Positions 21,370 through 31,365 of a stretch of DNA of 37,432 nucleotides are shown here, in pieces (the first letter of the stretch is position 1; the number at the start of each line of letters is the position of its first letter). The position numbers and the translations under genes are program-made. The DNA lies in the IMG/VR virus record IMGVR_UViG_3300011113_000485, positions 1 to 37,432 of that record; one strand, written 5' to 3'. The notes under the pieces were generated by a model that was not told the origin of the DNA, did no database searches, and saw only the letters and a program-made list of their open reading frames with translations. The stretch is from a virus.

Positions 21370-23338
21370 AGGCTATAAGATCCCCATAGATTTGTCTGCT
21401 TTGGACGAAATGATCCAAAAGATAGACAGAGCCGCCGAGGCCATTAAAGGTCTTGACTCGGGGGTCAAGAGTATTAACACCTCTATGAAATCGGGAGGGC
21501 GGTCTTCCCGTTCTTCCGGTAGCACCGACGTTCCGGGTATGGTAGACACTTCCGGAAGAACGTTTTCCTATGATGTTATTGGCGGGTTGTCAGGTTCATT
21601 CCGTCAACAAAATACCCAACGGTTCCTTGCCGCTCAACAATACCAACAACAAAGACAGCAATCTTTTGACTATGATATTCCCGGTGGATTATCAGGTTCA
21701 TTTCGACAACAAAATACCCAACGGTTTATTGCCGCTCAAAAGTATCAGCAACAAAGGCAACAGTCTTTTGATTATGATATTCCCGGTGGACTGTCAGGTT
21801 CATTTCGACAACAAACTACTCAACGGTTTCTTGCCGCTCAAAAATATCAGCAACAAAGGCAAGATGAATCTGATTATGATATTCCCGGCGGGTTATCGGT
21901 TGAATTTCGCAAACAAACTAAAAAAGGAATTCTTGCTGCCCAAAAGTATCAAAAACAATTTCAGCAGTCTGTAGCAGGAGAAAACGAGCCAGTTCTAAAA
22001 GCTAGGATGACGCCTGAAGAACGGGCAATACAACGAGCCGAAAACGCTGTAACTAAACGTTTTAAGGCTCCAAGAGTGGTTTCACAAGCGTCATCTTCCG
22101 CTTCTACGCCCGCTCCTGCTCCAACTCCTAGGGTAGCGTCTCAGGCATCTGTTCCTGTTTCTGCGCCCAAGCCTACGCCGTCGCCTTCTATTTCCCCTTC
22201 TGGTAGTCAAACGATTGCTATGCCAAAGCCATTAGGCGGCCCATTTCAGAATTTACAAGCGGCTCAAGGCAATCTGCAAAACCTTATTAACCAAGGTGTA
22301 CCACCGTCTTCTCCGGCGTTCAAAGACGCTCAGGTAAGAATTCAAAAAGCTCAACAAGCGGTTCAATCCATTATTGATGCAATGAACCCTAGCCCTGATC
22401 AGTCAACTGCCTATCGTGGAATGAGCCGGGTGGTTTCTCGGGGTGCAATTAGTCTTGCCCAAGCAGCTATTTCATCGTCCGGCATGGGCGGGAGCGTAGG
22501 CCTTGCAGCTAATGCAGGATTGTATGGAGCGGCAGCGTTTGGTGCAATTCCTACTATGATTGGAGCGGCTGTAATAGGGGCGGGAGCTGCCGGTTATTAC
22601 GGAGCCGCTACTTCAGCTAAAGAAAGAAACCTTGGTGTTAAACTTGGATTAACAAGCGAAGCCGCTGGATTTGTTAATTCAATGGGTGCAAGCGGAGAAG
22701 TCGCGGGTATTGCCGAAAAATTAAGAGAAGGGAGCATCGGCGGTGCGTATTTAAGAAGAAAAGGTTTAAGGGATCTTGGTGAAATTCAAACTGACCGAGG
22801 CAAAAATTTTGCGGATGCTATTCAAGCATTGAGAGACGAAAAAGACGAAAAACTTAAAAAATTAATGACAAGGGAAACCGGGCTTTCCGATCAATCAGCT
22901 TACATTTATGCCGACGAAGAACTTTGGCGGGGAATAAAACAATCAATGGAAGAGGATGAAGTTCCGGACAAAAATATAGCCAATGCCGAACTTAATATGG
23001 ATATTGCAAAAAGAGCAATAAATAAAGGGTTTACTCTTTTTGGCGGGAAAATTGCAAAAATTTTTAATGATTACCTCAATCCCGACTATAGTCCTATGGG
23101 CAACAAAGGTGATAAAGAGGCAAGGCAAAAAGCCTACGAGCGGGCAAGAGCTGAAAATGATAAAAAGAAACGAGAGAACCTTAACTACGACCCGCTTAAC
23201 GAAAGAGTTCCAAAGAATGAAATTGTGGGCGGTGGATCTCGGGCGCAAAGTTCGGTAAATATAGGTCAGTCAGTTGCAGCGGCAAATTCGTATGGTCTTC
23301 AAGAGCAAATAAGACTCGGCGCGTTTCCAGTATATTAA
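21362..23338 (+). CDS. Tape measure protein
   Basis: This 658-residue protein sets the tail length and sits inside the tail tube. It follows the chaperone frameshift gene and is Ser/Gln/Ala-rich. Residues 68-205 are four tandem copies of a 34-residue unit (consensus part YDIPGGLSGSFRQQNTQRF). Residues about 385-420 form a Gly/Ala-rich hydrophobic segment (GAAAFGAIPTMIGAAVIGAG) that could insert into the membrane at DNA entry. A Pro/Ser/Ala-rich linker (PAPAPTPRVASQ) separates them. At roughly 0.15 nm per residue, the length would suggest a tail near 100 nm. No lysozyme or peptidase motif is seen. Confidence 0.85.
   Translation: MSEGYKIPIDLSALDEMIQKIDRAAEAIKGLDSGVKSINTSMKSGGRSSRSSGSTDVPGMVDTSGRTFSYDVIGGLSGSFRQQNTQRFLAAQQYQQQRQQSFDYDIPGGLSGSFRQQNTQRFIAAQKYQQQRQQSFDYDIPGGLSGSFRQQTTQRFLAAQKYQQQRQDESDYDIPGGLSVEFRKQTKKGILAAQKYQKQFQQSVAGENEPVLKARMTPEERAIQRAENAVTKRFKAPRVVSQASSSASTPAPAPTPRVASQASVPVSAPKPTPSPSISPSGSQTIAMPKPLGGPFQNLQAAQGNLQNLINQGVPPSSPAFKDAQVRIQKAQQAVQSIIDAMNPSPDQSTAYRGMSRVVSRGAISLAQAAISSSGMGGSVGLAANAGLYGAAAFGAIPTMIGAAVIGAGAAGYYGAATSAKERNLGVKLGLTSEAAGFVNSMGASGEVAGIAEKLREGSIGGAYLRRKGLRDLGEIQTDRGKNFADAIQALRDEKDEKLKKLMTRETGLSDQSAYIYADEELWRGIKQSMEEDEVPDKNIANAELNMDIAKRAINKGFTLFGGKIAKIFNDYLNPDYSPMGNKGDKEARQKAYERARAENDKKKRENLNYDPLNERVPKNEIVGGGSRAQSSVNIGQSVAAANSYGLQEQIRLGAFPVY
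21565..21972. repeat. Four 102-bp tandem repeats in the tape measure gene
   Basis: Copies align at TCAGGTTCATT (21590), 21692 and 21794, and at the diverged TCGGTTGAATT (21896). The period is exactly 102 bp (34 codons), so the reading frame is kept. The middle copies are most alike and the last is most diverged. Expansion or loss by unequal recombination would change tail length in steps of 34 residues. Confidence 0.9.
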
Positions 23339-23347
23339 GGATAAGAT

Positions 23348-26200
23348 ATGCCAAGAAGAACCAGAGGAATAACCCCAAGGCGTCGCACCAGAGCGATTCT
23401 CAACTACCCTATTCCTATTTTTCAATCGGATATTTACGACATTAACCGAAAGTTTGATGAAATAAGTGATCCTTCTCAAAAGCAAAACGTCCATGTGGTG
23501 TTCCAACCCGGCATAGGTTGGACGCTTGACCAATACAACGCCAACCTTTCGTATGTGCATGAAAGGGTATCTACCCCGGTAGCAGAAGTTCCCATAAATC
23601 CATTGTTTGCTCCTATTCTTCAAAAAACCGACATTCAAAGAGCGGCCACCGAACTTACAGGCGTTAACAATAGCAACATTAATGTTACAGGAGATGGGTT
23701 CTACCAAAAAACTGTAACAGCAGGTAGCACATGGGATGTAAAAATTTCAGTAGATGAATCGTTGTGGCCGCCACCTAACGACATTGCCAATATTGACGTA
23801 GACCGAGTATTTGTTTCCGACATAGATGATACAGCAGACGGATCCAACTGGTTTCGCTTCTTTGTCCCCGGCGCGGTAGGTCAAACTCCGGTAGGTCTTA
23901 TTGCTCGGTTTTATTTTACCGCTGTTCCTACCGGAGGCCCATTGCCGGGAGCGGGTGACGTCCCCCTTGGTTGTTATTGCGTGTCTATCTTTGGGGACGC
24001 GCACTACGTTCTTTGGGAAAAGATCCAATCGGCTACTTCTACCAGTTATTGGTATCAACGGTTTAGGGGGCGCTGGACAAGGCAACAAGATGTTGCCGGT
24101 CGTTGGCACTCTCTTGGAATTCTTACAGACGTTAAAGAAACCGGCGACGAAAATTACGTTGGCTCGTGCATGACTATTTTGTTTGAAGACCAAAATCCTG
24201 AAATGATTGGTCTTCAAGGCGCAGCGTTAGAAAGACGTGTATTTGTCAATGGTCAGCAACGTGTGACCGAAAACAACCTCTACAAATTTAATAATCCAAC
24301 AAACATTCAGCCTCTTGTTCAACCGATTCGTATTGATATTAGGCGCGACATTAGAGTTAAGTTCAACTGTTACTACGGAACACATTTTCCAACAGGGACG
24401 TTAGTGTCGTACCCGTTCAGCTTGTTTAGCTATCCTCGAAAAACAAACAAGCCTTTTAAGGTTCAACTTTCTGGTTTTTTCCCATCTCCGTCTGCAAGCA
24501 CCGTTGACATAGAAATGTTTTCGGCTGATGGCACGGCTCTTGCAGCGGCGTTTCCGCTTACCGTTACTTATAACACGGCTCGAAAAGATTTTTACCCGCT
24601 TGCTGACAAAACGGCTTACTTTGTCAAAGTAACGATGAACAGCGTCCCAGCTGCTCTTTCAACCGGTGACACGCGCTCACCGCTTATACAAATGATGACA
24701 ATAACCCGGGACGCGGAAATCGTTTATTCCAATCCTACTCCAACTACTATTACCGGTCTTGGCGTCAACGGTATTCAATCGGTCAGCATTAGCGGAGAGG
24801 GCCGGGACTTTACTACTTCCACGGCGTCTCTTGTGGTGCATGATCTTCACGGCGACTATGCTTCGCTTTTAGACAACAAAGCAGGATTCCCAATTAAGAT
24901 AGAAGTAGATACGCTTGATGAAAACGATGACGTCATTTCAACTACAAGGGTGTTTGAAGGAAGGGTCGTCAGAGCGGAAAAGAAGATTGTTGGAAGAAGC
25001 CGAAAACCGGGCGTTCCGGCGACAACAAATACAAACCCTACCGATCCGTATCCGGCAAGGTTTTGGGGCAAGTACACCATTTACTGTACGGGGATGTGGC
25101 AGATGCTTTACGAATCTACGATTCCTACGGCGGCTGACTTTCATAAAGACCCTGACGCCGCCGAAACAAACCCGCCTACTGCTTACAAAGTTAGAAGAGC
25201 GATTGGTGAGATGATGGCTAAAGGTCATTGGCCGTTAGACAGGTTGAACCTGCCACCGGACACCGGGGTCGGTGCTATTCGGTTCCCTCTAGAGCAAAAC
25301 TACTCAACCGCGCTTCGCATTGAGCCTATGACCAAAGTTGGGGACGTCGTGGTTGGTTGGGCTAAAGATTTCATGGGTGCGTACTTTACCTATGACTACA
25401 ACGCTCAAATTAGCGGTGGCGTCCAAGGCATCTTTAGAGTCATTCTCCCGCCTTTACCTGACCCTGCAACAGGTAAATACCGACGGCTTGCAGCGTTCCG
25501 AACCACCAATACCACGACCGCTGGAATCACTACAGCAGAAAACCGTATGCCGGATGTTACCAACTACGCCGGTGGAACTTGCAAACAAATATGGATATTG
25601 AGAGACAGTTTGTGCGAATGGGTCGAACCGCCTGAAGGTAACTTTGTTATTGCTACCGGAACGGGTTACGCCCCGCAACGAAATTCTGCCAATGGTGTCA
25701 ACGGATCGGTTGCCGACAACGTGCTTTACCGGTCAATCTTTAACTACCAAGCGGCAGACTTTGGATTTCCGGCTGGGCCTCCGTACAATTTCCCGCAACC
25801 GTTAATGTCTCACCCCGACTACACCGACGGGCGTCCGGTTCCAATCTTTATTTCTAACCGAGGATTGATTAGCCAAGCCGGGGTGGATCTTGTAGCCCGC
25901 CGGGTGTTTGACTACGCTTGCCACTCTAAAAAGAAAAAGAGCTTTGCCGCCCCGCTTTGGTTTGTCACCCCGGAAACAAGTGGGGACGCTTACCAAGTGG
26001 CTCCTCGGCCGTTAAAGTTTGGAGACATTGTTACTATAGATGACGTCTTCTACGTTGTCTGGTCTTGCTCGTACCAATGGCAGGTTGGAGAAGGAAGTAA
26101 TCAGATGATGGCATTAGAAGTCATGCAGCTTCCAGCGTTGGATGAATCCTACGCTACAACCAATCAAATGTACAAAGCAATGTACTCTAAGAAATACTGA
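23348..26200 (+). CDS. Large tail-tip / minor tail protein
   Basis: This 950-residue protein follows the tape measure, where distal tail and tail-associated proteins lie. It opens with a basic stretch, MPRRTRGITPRRRTR, and is otherwise a string of beta domains: about 100-280 (DVKISVDESLWPPPNDIAN onward), 380-470, a domain near 480-560 (GVNGIQSVSISGEGRDFTTS, FEGRVVRAEKK) typical of tail-hub proteins, and a C-terminal domain ending with KFGDIVTIDDVFYVVWSCSY. It probably forms the distal tail or hub structure that holds the fibres. No enzymatic motif is evident. Exact equivalence to lambda gpM/L/J or Dit/Tal is not resolvable. Confidence 0.7.
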   Translation: MPRRTRGITPRRRTRAILNYPIPIFQSDIYDINRKFDEISDPSQKQNVHVVFQPGIGWTLDQYNANLSYVHERVSTPVAEVPINPLFAPILQKTDIQRAATELTGVNNSNINVTGDGFYQKTVTAGSTWDVKISVDESLWPPPNDIANIDVDRVFVSDIDDTADGSNWFRFFVPGAVGQTPVGLIARFYFTAVPTGGPLPGAGDVPLGCYCVSIFGDAHYVLWEKIQSATSTSYWYQRFRGRWTRQQDVAGRWHSLGILTDVKETGDENYVGSCMTILFEDQNPEMIGLQGAALERRVFVNGQQRVTENNLYKFNNPTNIQPLVQPIRIDIRRDIRVKFNCYYGTHFPTGTLVSYPFSLFSYPRKTNKPFKVQLSGFFPSPSASTVDIEMFSADGTALAAAFPLTVTYNTARKDFYPLADKTAYFVKVTMNSVPAALSTGDTRSPLIQMMTITRDAEIVYSNPTPTTITGLGVNGIQSVSISGEGRDFTTSTASLVVHDLHGDYASLLDNKAGFPIKIEVDTLDENDDVISTTRVFEGRVVRAEKKIVGRSRKPGVPATTNTNPTDPYPARFWGKYTIYCTGMWQMLYESTIPTAADFHKDPDAAETNPPTAYKVRRAIGEMMAKGHWPLDRLNLPPDTGVGAIRFPLEQNYSTALRIEPMTKVGDVVVGWAKDFMGAYFTYDYNAQISGGVQGIFRVILPPLPDPATGKYRRLAAFRTTNTTTAGITTAENRMPDVTNYAGGTCKQIWILRDSLCEWVEPPEGNFVIATGTGYAPQRNSANGVNGSVADNVLYRSIFNYQAADFGFPAGPPYNFPQPLMSHPDYTDGRPVPIFISNRGLISQAGVDLVARRVFDYACHSKKKKSFAAPLWFVTPETSGDAYQVAPRPLKFGDIVTIDDVFYVVWSCSYQWQVGEGSNQMMALEVMQLPALDESYATTNQMYKAMYSKKY

Positions 26201-26201
26201 C

Positions 26202-26402
26202 ATGAATGGAATCCTAAATATCCGAGAAGCCTATGCCCGTATGCAATCGCAACGAATGGCTCAACCTACCGAGACGATGACAACCCCCGCTGATTTGGTT
26301 GGTCTTTCTTACCTTGGAATTGTTATTGGTCAAACTTCCGAGCCTCCGGTGCTTCAAAATACTAATGGGACTTTTGTTGCCCAACCGTTGTACGATAGAT
26401 AA
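26202..26402 (+). CDS. Small tail-region protein
   Basis: This 66-residue protein starts at ATG 26202, one base after the upstream stop. Earlier in-frame starts lie inside the 950-residue gene. The sequence (MNGILNIREAYARMQSQRM ...) has a helical N-terminus and a hydrophobic middle, LVGLSYLGIVIGQTSEPPV. No family is recognised. The compact spacing on both sides supports it as a real gene, probably a minor tail or assembly protein. Confidence 0.6.
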   Translation: MNGILNIREAYARMQSQRMAQPTETMTTPADLVGLSYLGIVIGQTSEPPVLQNTNGTFVAQPLYDR

Positions 26403-26404
26403 AG

Positions 26405-26605
26405 ATGATTAGCCAAATTGCGATTGACATGGGTGGATCAGGGGAGCAAGTTGAAATCCCTGTCAAACTTGTCGGTTGCAGTTGCCGTCTGGAAGACTTT
26501 GTGCTTGCCCTTGTCAAGTTCTCTAACGATTGGAAGAACCAAGCGGATACTAAGACGCCTACTCCAAGCAAGGTAAAGCCTTGCGGGTGCGGTAATGCCG
26601 AATAA
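26405..26605 (+). CDS. Small cysteine-containing tail-region protein
   Basis: This 66-residue protein has cysteines in VGCSCRLEDF and a C-terminal CGCGNAE. The four cysteines in CxC pairs suggest metal binding or cross-linking. The start follows the previous TAA by two bases and the end overlaps the next gene by 11 bases. The middle is helical (FVLALVKFSNDWKNQ). No specific function is known. Confidence 0.6.
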   Translation: MISQIAIDMGGSGEQVEIPVKLVGCSCRLEDFVLALVKFSNDWKNQADTKTPTPSKVKPCGCGNAE

Positions 26606-29600
26606 TGGTCTGCTGTTTGATGCGGAGGCAATCGAATGGAATCTGACTTCGACGATGAATTCCGCAAGTGGGTCAGGCTCCGGAACGTTAGCGAAAAGTC
26701 ATTCTGCCAACGCCCGAACCGAATGGGTTCCCAATGCGATCAACGTCAACACGGGAATTTATTTGGAGGTCAGCAGCTCCGACAATGGAGCCGGAACCAC
26801 CGCATGGCAAGCCAAGTACGATGGCCCCGGCGCACCGTTTGGCGGTTACATAGTTACGGGGACAACCTATCGTTCTAGCGTTTCTATTATCGCTCGGGCT
26901 ACCGGGGTCAAACTTTACTGCAAGCTAACTGGATCTCTTTTCCGGACGTTGTGGACGGGGATGGAAATCTATGTCAACGGAACGTACATGGTAACGCTTT
27001 CCGGCATAGACGTCACCAGCAACGGAACGGGGCCGAACTACGTTAATTATATCGGCGCGCCCCTTATCGCTACGGGAACTTGTTCGGCGTCAAAGGTATT
27101 TACTCCACCTTCATACGATCCGTGTAACCCAACTGCTATGCAGTACATGGTTCAAGCGGATGCGGCCTCAACAGTTAATGCTGGTTGGCGGTTCAAGGTT
27201 GCCGGGTCATGGTATACATTGCCTTGTGCAGTCTGGAGCCATAGTATCCCTAGTGGTGGTGGATCTTGCCCGTACAACCTTTCGTTCGGCAACGAAGTCA
27301 CCGTCACCGATACCAACTCCATTGAGATTCATTGCTATTCCTACACCAAGAGTCAGTTGACATACGACAACACAAGACCGTTGTACCAACGAGTGATAGG
27401 GGAGTGCGTGGGTGAGGAAGGTGGGACTGTTGTATATGACCAGATTGTTCGGGCTTATTGTGCAAACCCTTGTACTGGAACTTATGGCGATGGGTATGTT
27501 GATGCTTACTACCTCGAAACGTGGACGGAAGGTCACGGGGGCGAAGCAAGAGCAATTCCCAACCTAGAAAGGGGAATCAATCGAATCAATTCCGACTATG
27601 CGGCCCTCTGGAGAAGATTTCATTTCCCGGAGGTCAGGGGAACCGCCTCCAGAACGTGTACGATTGGAGCAACCACCGTTACAACTGGTGGGGCGTACAC
27701 CGTCTACAATGACCTCGGAACTGATTTCCTTGCCTTGGTTCGGAACGCTACCAATGCGATTGAGGACTGCTTCCCGGCTACTATCTACACTCAATCAACG
27801 GTCAGTAAGAACAAAGCGTACACCAAGTCTTGGTCGTACCCGACTAACAACGTTTGTCTATGTCCACCTCCAAGCGTTCCTATTCCAGCTTGTCCACCGG
27901 GAACGGTCATTGGCTGGAGTTGTATCAACCAACCCATTGTTGATACCCCGGCAAACCAATCGGAGTCTATCACCAACCAGTTTCCTTCGTATGTAGGAAC
28001 GCTTTCAACGTATCAGGGCCACGCCGATATGCTGATGCGGTACACCGGATCTTGGGTGAACCCTCATTGGGGACTAGCGTACCACCGTCAGGATTGGGAC
28101 GTGGACGGAGCTGCAACTGACAACGACCTCTATTGGTCAACAATCAAAGAGCAGTACCTTTACAATGCGGCCCTGCCGTCACCACCGAGAACGAGGAACA
28201 GCATGATTGCGTCTCCTCTCTACATTGACAACGGCAACCAACCGTTTCAGGATGCATTTTTTGGTAAGTTCCGCTGGATAGGAGTCAGCCGTTGGAAGAC
28301 GTGGGTGGCATCTCCACCGTCAAACATTACGCTTTCAACTACCCGTCCGGGCAAATGGACGGCAACCGACTGCTCTATCTCCCTTGGAGCCGGAGGAATA
28401 ACGGTCAGTTCGTTCACCAAAACAAGCGGACTGGTGGACTTGCAGTTTGCCGATTGGACGGAGAACCCATATCTTCTTTTGCTTAGAGCGCATAGTATGA
28501 CGCTCAACTGGTCACTTACCAATGTCAAGTCTATCAAGATTGTGTTGGTTGGAGCCGATAACGTTTCGACTCCGATTGGATCAACACCGAATACCTATGA
28601 CCTTCCTGCTGGATGGCAGAAAAAATACGCCGGGTCTTGGGCAATTGACAACGGTGCTGGTTTGGTGTTTGACCTTGGGTTAGATACTAACCCTGCTGGA
28701 ATCTCCAGCACGGTGATGTCAAATCCCGAATTGACGGTAGGCTTCCAACTTGCAGCCGAGCAACAATATGCCCGTCTTCGGTTCGTTGTCACTCCTATCA
28801 ATCCGGCTAACCCGGTCACTATTAATTGGCCTCAATTCTCTTTGGAGCATACGCACCCCATGCTCTATTGGGAAAACAGTAAGTACCTGACCATGCTTTG
28901 GCACAATACTTGTGCAATCCGGTGGGGCAACTTGCTTTGGTATAGCCCCGGCACGGGTTTTATGGATCCACCTCTGACGGCAGCGATGGATCAACCAAAC
29001 ACCGTCATTGACGCTTTGGCATACTACTACCGGGTCATACAAGGTTCTGGTGGTTCAAGTCTTGCTTCAACCATTACTACCGCCCTTTCTAGCCTCTACG
29101 ATGCTTACGAAGGGCAAAGCATCTCGGTGGTAGACAAATTCTCCAACAGCTTTATTTTGCCAAAAGGAAACGGGCATGACCTTCGATTTGCGTTGGTCAA
29201 TTCGTTCTCGGAAGTGCCTCCTATGGCTTGCTTCCCGTGGAGGAAACGAGCAACTACTACTTGGCTTGCAACGGGTAGTTACGCCCAAGTCGTCTACGAC
29301 CATTGCCAAGACGGTCGGTACATCATTTCGGAAACCACCGAACCTGCCAAGTTGCAGACCTCGGCAGGAGTAGACTCCGGTTCGTTCCTTTCCCCACCGG
29401 AACCCGGCTGGAGCATCTGGAAATTCAACCCTACTCTCTACAACAACGAGCTTAATTGGAAGGTGGTCAGCGATAGCACGTCACCACCCGTCACCTATGC
29501 TCTGGTGAGGCCGTGGCACGGTTGGTTCTGCAACCTTGCGGAAAAGTTGCCGGGTCGAAACGTATGGAACGGTATCTATCGGTTTGATCCGCAACTAGGC

Positions 29601-30182
29601 GTTTCTTGGATTAGTGCCGACCCTACCGTGGGCAACAGTTGCCGTTGGTACGGATCAGAATTTACCGTTCCGCAACCGAATGTTACGCCGGGGGTAAATC
29701 AAATATGGTCACTCAATACGTCTATATCTGCAATAGCAAACGCAAAAGCAGTTTCCTTTGGGCGAGACATTCGTACTTGGAGATTGTATGCTCTGGTTGA
29801 AAAGAACAAACTCGGTATCTTTTCGGCTTACTCAGACGATGAGGGAGCAACTTGGACAACGCTAACGAGTTTGGGTGCGGGGAAAATGCCTTTTATTTGG
29901 GGAGATAGTTTTGGTCTTGTGCAATGCTGGATGGATGACTCGGTCAACCCTCCGGTAGCCAAAGGTCAATACCGCCACCCCGGAGATACGGCTTGGAGTT
30001 CAATCTTCACGTTCAAGGACTCTGGAGGCAACAACATTTATGTCGCTGACGGTGGAATGTGCAACATTACACCGGCCAACGATATGCAGGATCGTCTTGT
30101 CTGGTCACCAATTCTATACGGTGACACGACCCCGACCACGTTCTTCTCGGTTGACTATGGTCAGACATGGCAACCACTTTAG
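26595..30182 (+). CDS. Large tail spike/fibre-like protein with Asp-box (BNR) motifs
   Basis: This 1195-residue protein is Ser/Thr/Gly/Trp-rich and beta-dominated, as in receptor-binding or tail-fibre proteins. Near the C-terminus it has two Asp-box motifs, YSDDEGATW (about residue 1079) and FSVDYGQTW (about 1187), fitting the S-x-D-x-G-x-T-W pattern of sialidase and other beta-propeller glycan-binding enzymes. A CPPPSVPIPACPPG stretch (about 430) is Pro/Cys-rich. A C-terminal propeller may bind or cleave host surface sugars. The catalytic residues of sialidases are not evident, so binding alone is possible. The ATG overlaps the previous stop. Confidence 0.75.
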   Translation: MPNNGLLFDAEAIEWNLTSTMNSASGSGSGTLAKSHSANARTEWVPNAINVNTGIYLEVSSSDNGAGTTAWQAKYDGPGAPFGGYIVTGTTYRSSVSIIARATGVKLYCKLTGSLFRTLWTGMEIYVNGTYMVTLSGIDVTSNGTGPNYVNYIGAPLIATGTCSASKVFTPPSYDPCNPTAMQYMVQADAASTVNAGWRFKVAGSWYTLPCAVWSHSIPSGGGSCPYNLSFGNEVTVTDTNSIEIHCYSYTKSQLTYDNTRPLYQRVIGECVGEEGGTVVYDQIVRAYCANPCTGTYGDGYVDAYYLETWTEGHGGEARAIPNLERGINRINSDYAALWRRFHFPEVRGTASRTCTIGATTVTTGGAYTVYNDLGTDFLALVRNATNAIEDCFPATIYTQSTVSKNKAYTKSWSYPTNNVCLCPPPSVPIPACPPGTVIGWSCINQPIVDTPANQSESITNQFPSYVGTLSTYQGHADMLMRYTGSWVNPHWGLAYHRQDWDVDGAATDNDLYWSTIKEQYLYNAALPSPPRTRNSMIASPLYIDNGNQPFQDAFFGKFRWIGVSRWKTWVASPPSNITLSTTRPGKWTATDCSISLGAGGITVSSFTKTSGLVDLQFADWTENPYLLLLRAHSMTLNWSLTNVKSIKIVLVGADNVSTPIGSTPNTYDLPAGWQKKYAGSWAIDNGAGLVFDLGLDTNPAGISSTVMSNPELTVGFQLAAEQQYARLRFVVTPINPANPVTINWPQFSLEHTHPMLYWENSKYLTMLWHNTCAIRWGNLLWYSPGTGFMDPPLTAAMDQPNTVIDALAYYYRVIQGSGGSSLASTITTALSSLYDAYEGQSISVVDKFSNSFILPKGNGHDLRFALVNSFSEVPPMACFPWRKRATTTWLATGSYAQVVYDHCQDGRYIISETTEPAKLQTSAGVDSGSFLSPPEPGWSIWKFNPTLYNNELNWKVVSDSTSPPVTYALVRPWHGWFCNLAEKLPGRNVWNGIYRFDPQLGVSWISADPTVGNSCRWYGSEFTVPQPNVTPGVNQIWSLNTSISAIANAKAVSFGRDIRTWRLYALVEKNKLGIFSAYSDDEGATWTTLTSLGAGKMPFIWGDSFGLVQCWMDDSVNPPVAKGQYRHPGDTAWSSIFTFKDSGGNNIYVADGGMCNITPANDMQDRLVWSPILYGDTTPTTFFSVDYGQTWQPL

Positions 30183-30191
30183 TGATTCAAA

Positions 30192-31361
30192 ATGCCATTA
30201 AACATCAATAATTTAACCGCCGGAACTCCGGTTACATTCAATGCCCAAACCTCGGTGCAACGGATGGTATTCGATTCTGCTACCGTTGCGTTTCGCATTG
30301 TTAACAACACCACCGGAATTGTCACCGTATTGGAAGAAAACTCTGATAGCTTTATTTGCCAAGTGGATCCGGGTGCAACTGCTTTTGGTCTGATGCAGAA
30401 CGCTATTCTGGTTGAAGCTCAATACTCCGGCCCGGTAACGATAACCCCTTACACTTGGACTCCGGTTTCCAGCACGGGAACCAATACGTTTACTGGTGGC
30501 AATAAATTCATTGCACCAAACACTTCCAGTAGTGGCATTGTAGTTCAGGCAAATGGCACTATATCTGCTGATGAAGTAGTTGTTGGAACAAACACAACCT
30601 GTATCTTTCAAGGCATTGAAACAACTAGCCTTGGTGCAATTCATCAATTCCATTCATGTGGATTTGTAAACGTTCCTGCATTTTATCGAACCAATGGAAC
30701 GTATGCCAGCAAGACACCATTGTTGATAAACGATCCAATTTGCCAAATTCAATTTAATGGTTGGAGAGGTACTTCATTTAGAACTGGTGGTGCAATTACT
30801 TCAACAGCAACGGAAAATTGGTCTGCCACAAATTGTGGTGCAAGATTAAACTTTCTTACCTGTGCTGATGGAAGTGCCAATGCACGTTCTGCTTTAATTG
30901 TAAGGCAAGACGGAACCACAGAACCACAATTTGGTATTCGCTTTGGATCTACTGGATTGTCGGTGCTTTCAAACTACGAGGAAGGTTCTTGGACTCCAAC
31001 GTTTACCGGAACCGGAGTCACCATTACCTATACCTCTAGGGTGGGAAGCTACCGCCGAATCGGGAACTACGTTTTTGTCAATGCAACCGTAGTTTTCGCA
31101 ACGTCCACTTCAACGGGTGCAAAAGTGACTGTAACCGGGTTGCCGTATACGCCGTTGGCAGGTGAAGTTTATACCGGGAGCGGAATTTTAAGCGCAACTC
31201 CAGTCATAAGAGGCACATTGACAACCGCTTACAACAATGCCTTTCGGATTTCCGCTATTGCTAACATTACTGCTGACGGAGAATTTACTGACACCAACAT
31301 TAGTACCTGTATAACTAACGGTTATACAATGAGTATCAACTTGACCTACAAGGTAGCCTAA
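30192..31361 (+). CDS. Tail fibre-like protein, copy 1
   Basis: This 389-residue protein has an N-terminal domain (about residues 1-95) that is nearly identical to that of the next gene (AVLEENSDSFICQVDPGA in family terms), so it is probably the common attachment domain. Residues 96-250 are divergent and beta-rich. The C-terminal region has GLSVLSNYEEGSWTPTFTG, a 'YEEGtWTP' block common in phage tail proteins, followed by a strand-rich domain with YRRIGNYVFVNATVVF. The pattern is that of a fibre whose tip recognises a host glycan or surface. A paired copy follows four bases later. Confidence 0.75.
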   Translation: MPLNINNLTAGTPVTFNAQTSVQRMVFDSATVAFRIVNNTTGIVTVLEENSDSFICQVDPGATAFGLMQNAILVEAQYSGPVTITPYTWTPVSSTGTNTFTGGNKFIAPNTSSSGIVVQANGTISADEVVVGTNTTCIFQGIETTSLGAIHQFHSCGFVNVPAFYRTNGTYASKTPLLINDPICQIQFNGWRGTSFRTGGAITSTATENWSATNCGARLNFLTCADGSANARSALIVRQDGTTEPQFGIRFGSTGLSVLSNYEEGSWTPTFTGTGVTITYTSRVGSYRRIGNYVFVNATVVFATSTSTGAKVTVTGLPYTPLAGEVYTGSGILSATPVIRGTLTTAYNNAFRISAIANITADGEFTDTNISTCITNGYTMSINLTYKVA

Positions 31362-31365
31362 CAAA

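Noticed and set aside
21570-21974. Second frame in the tape measure repeats
   Set aside because: It arises from the 102-bp repeats, whose length is divisible by three, so any open frame is repeated. It has no start signal.
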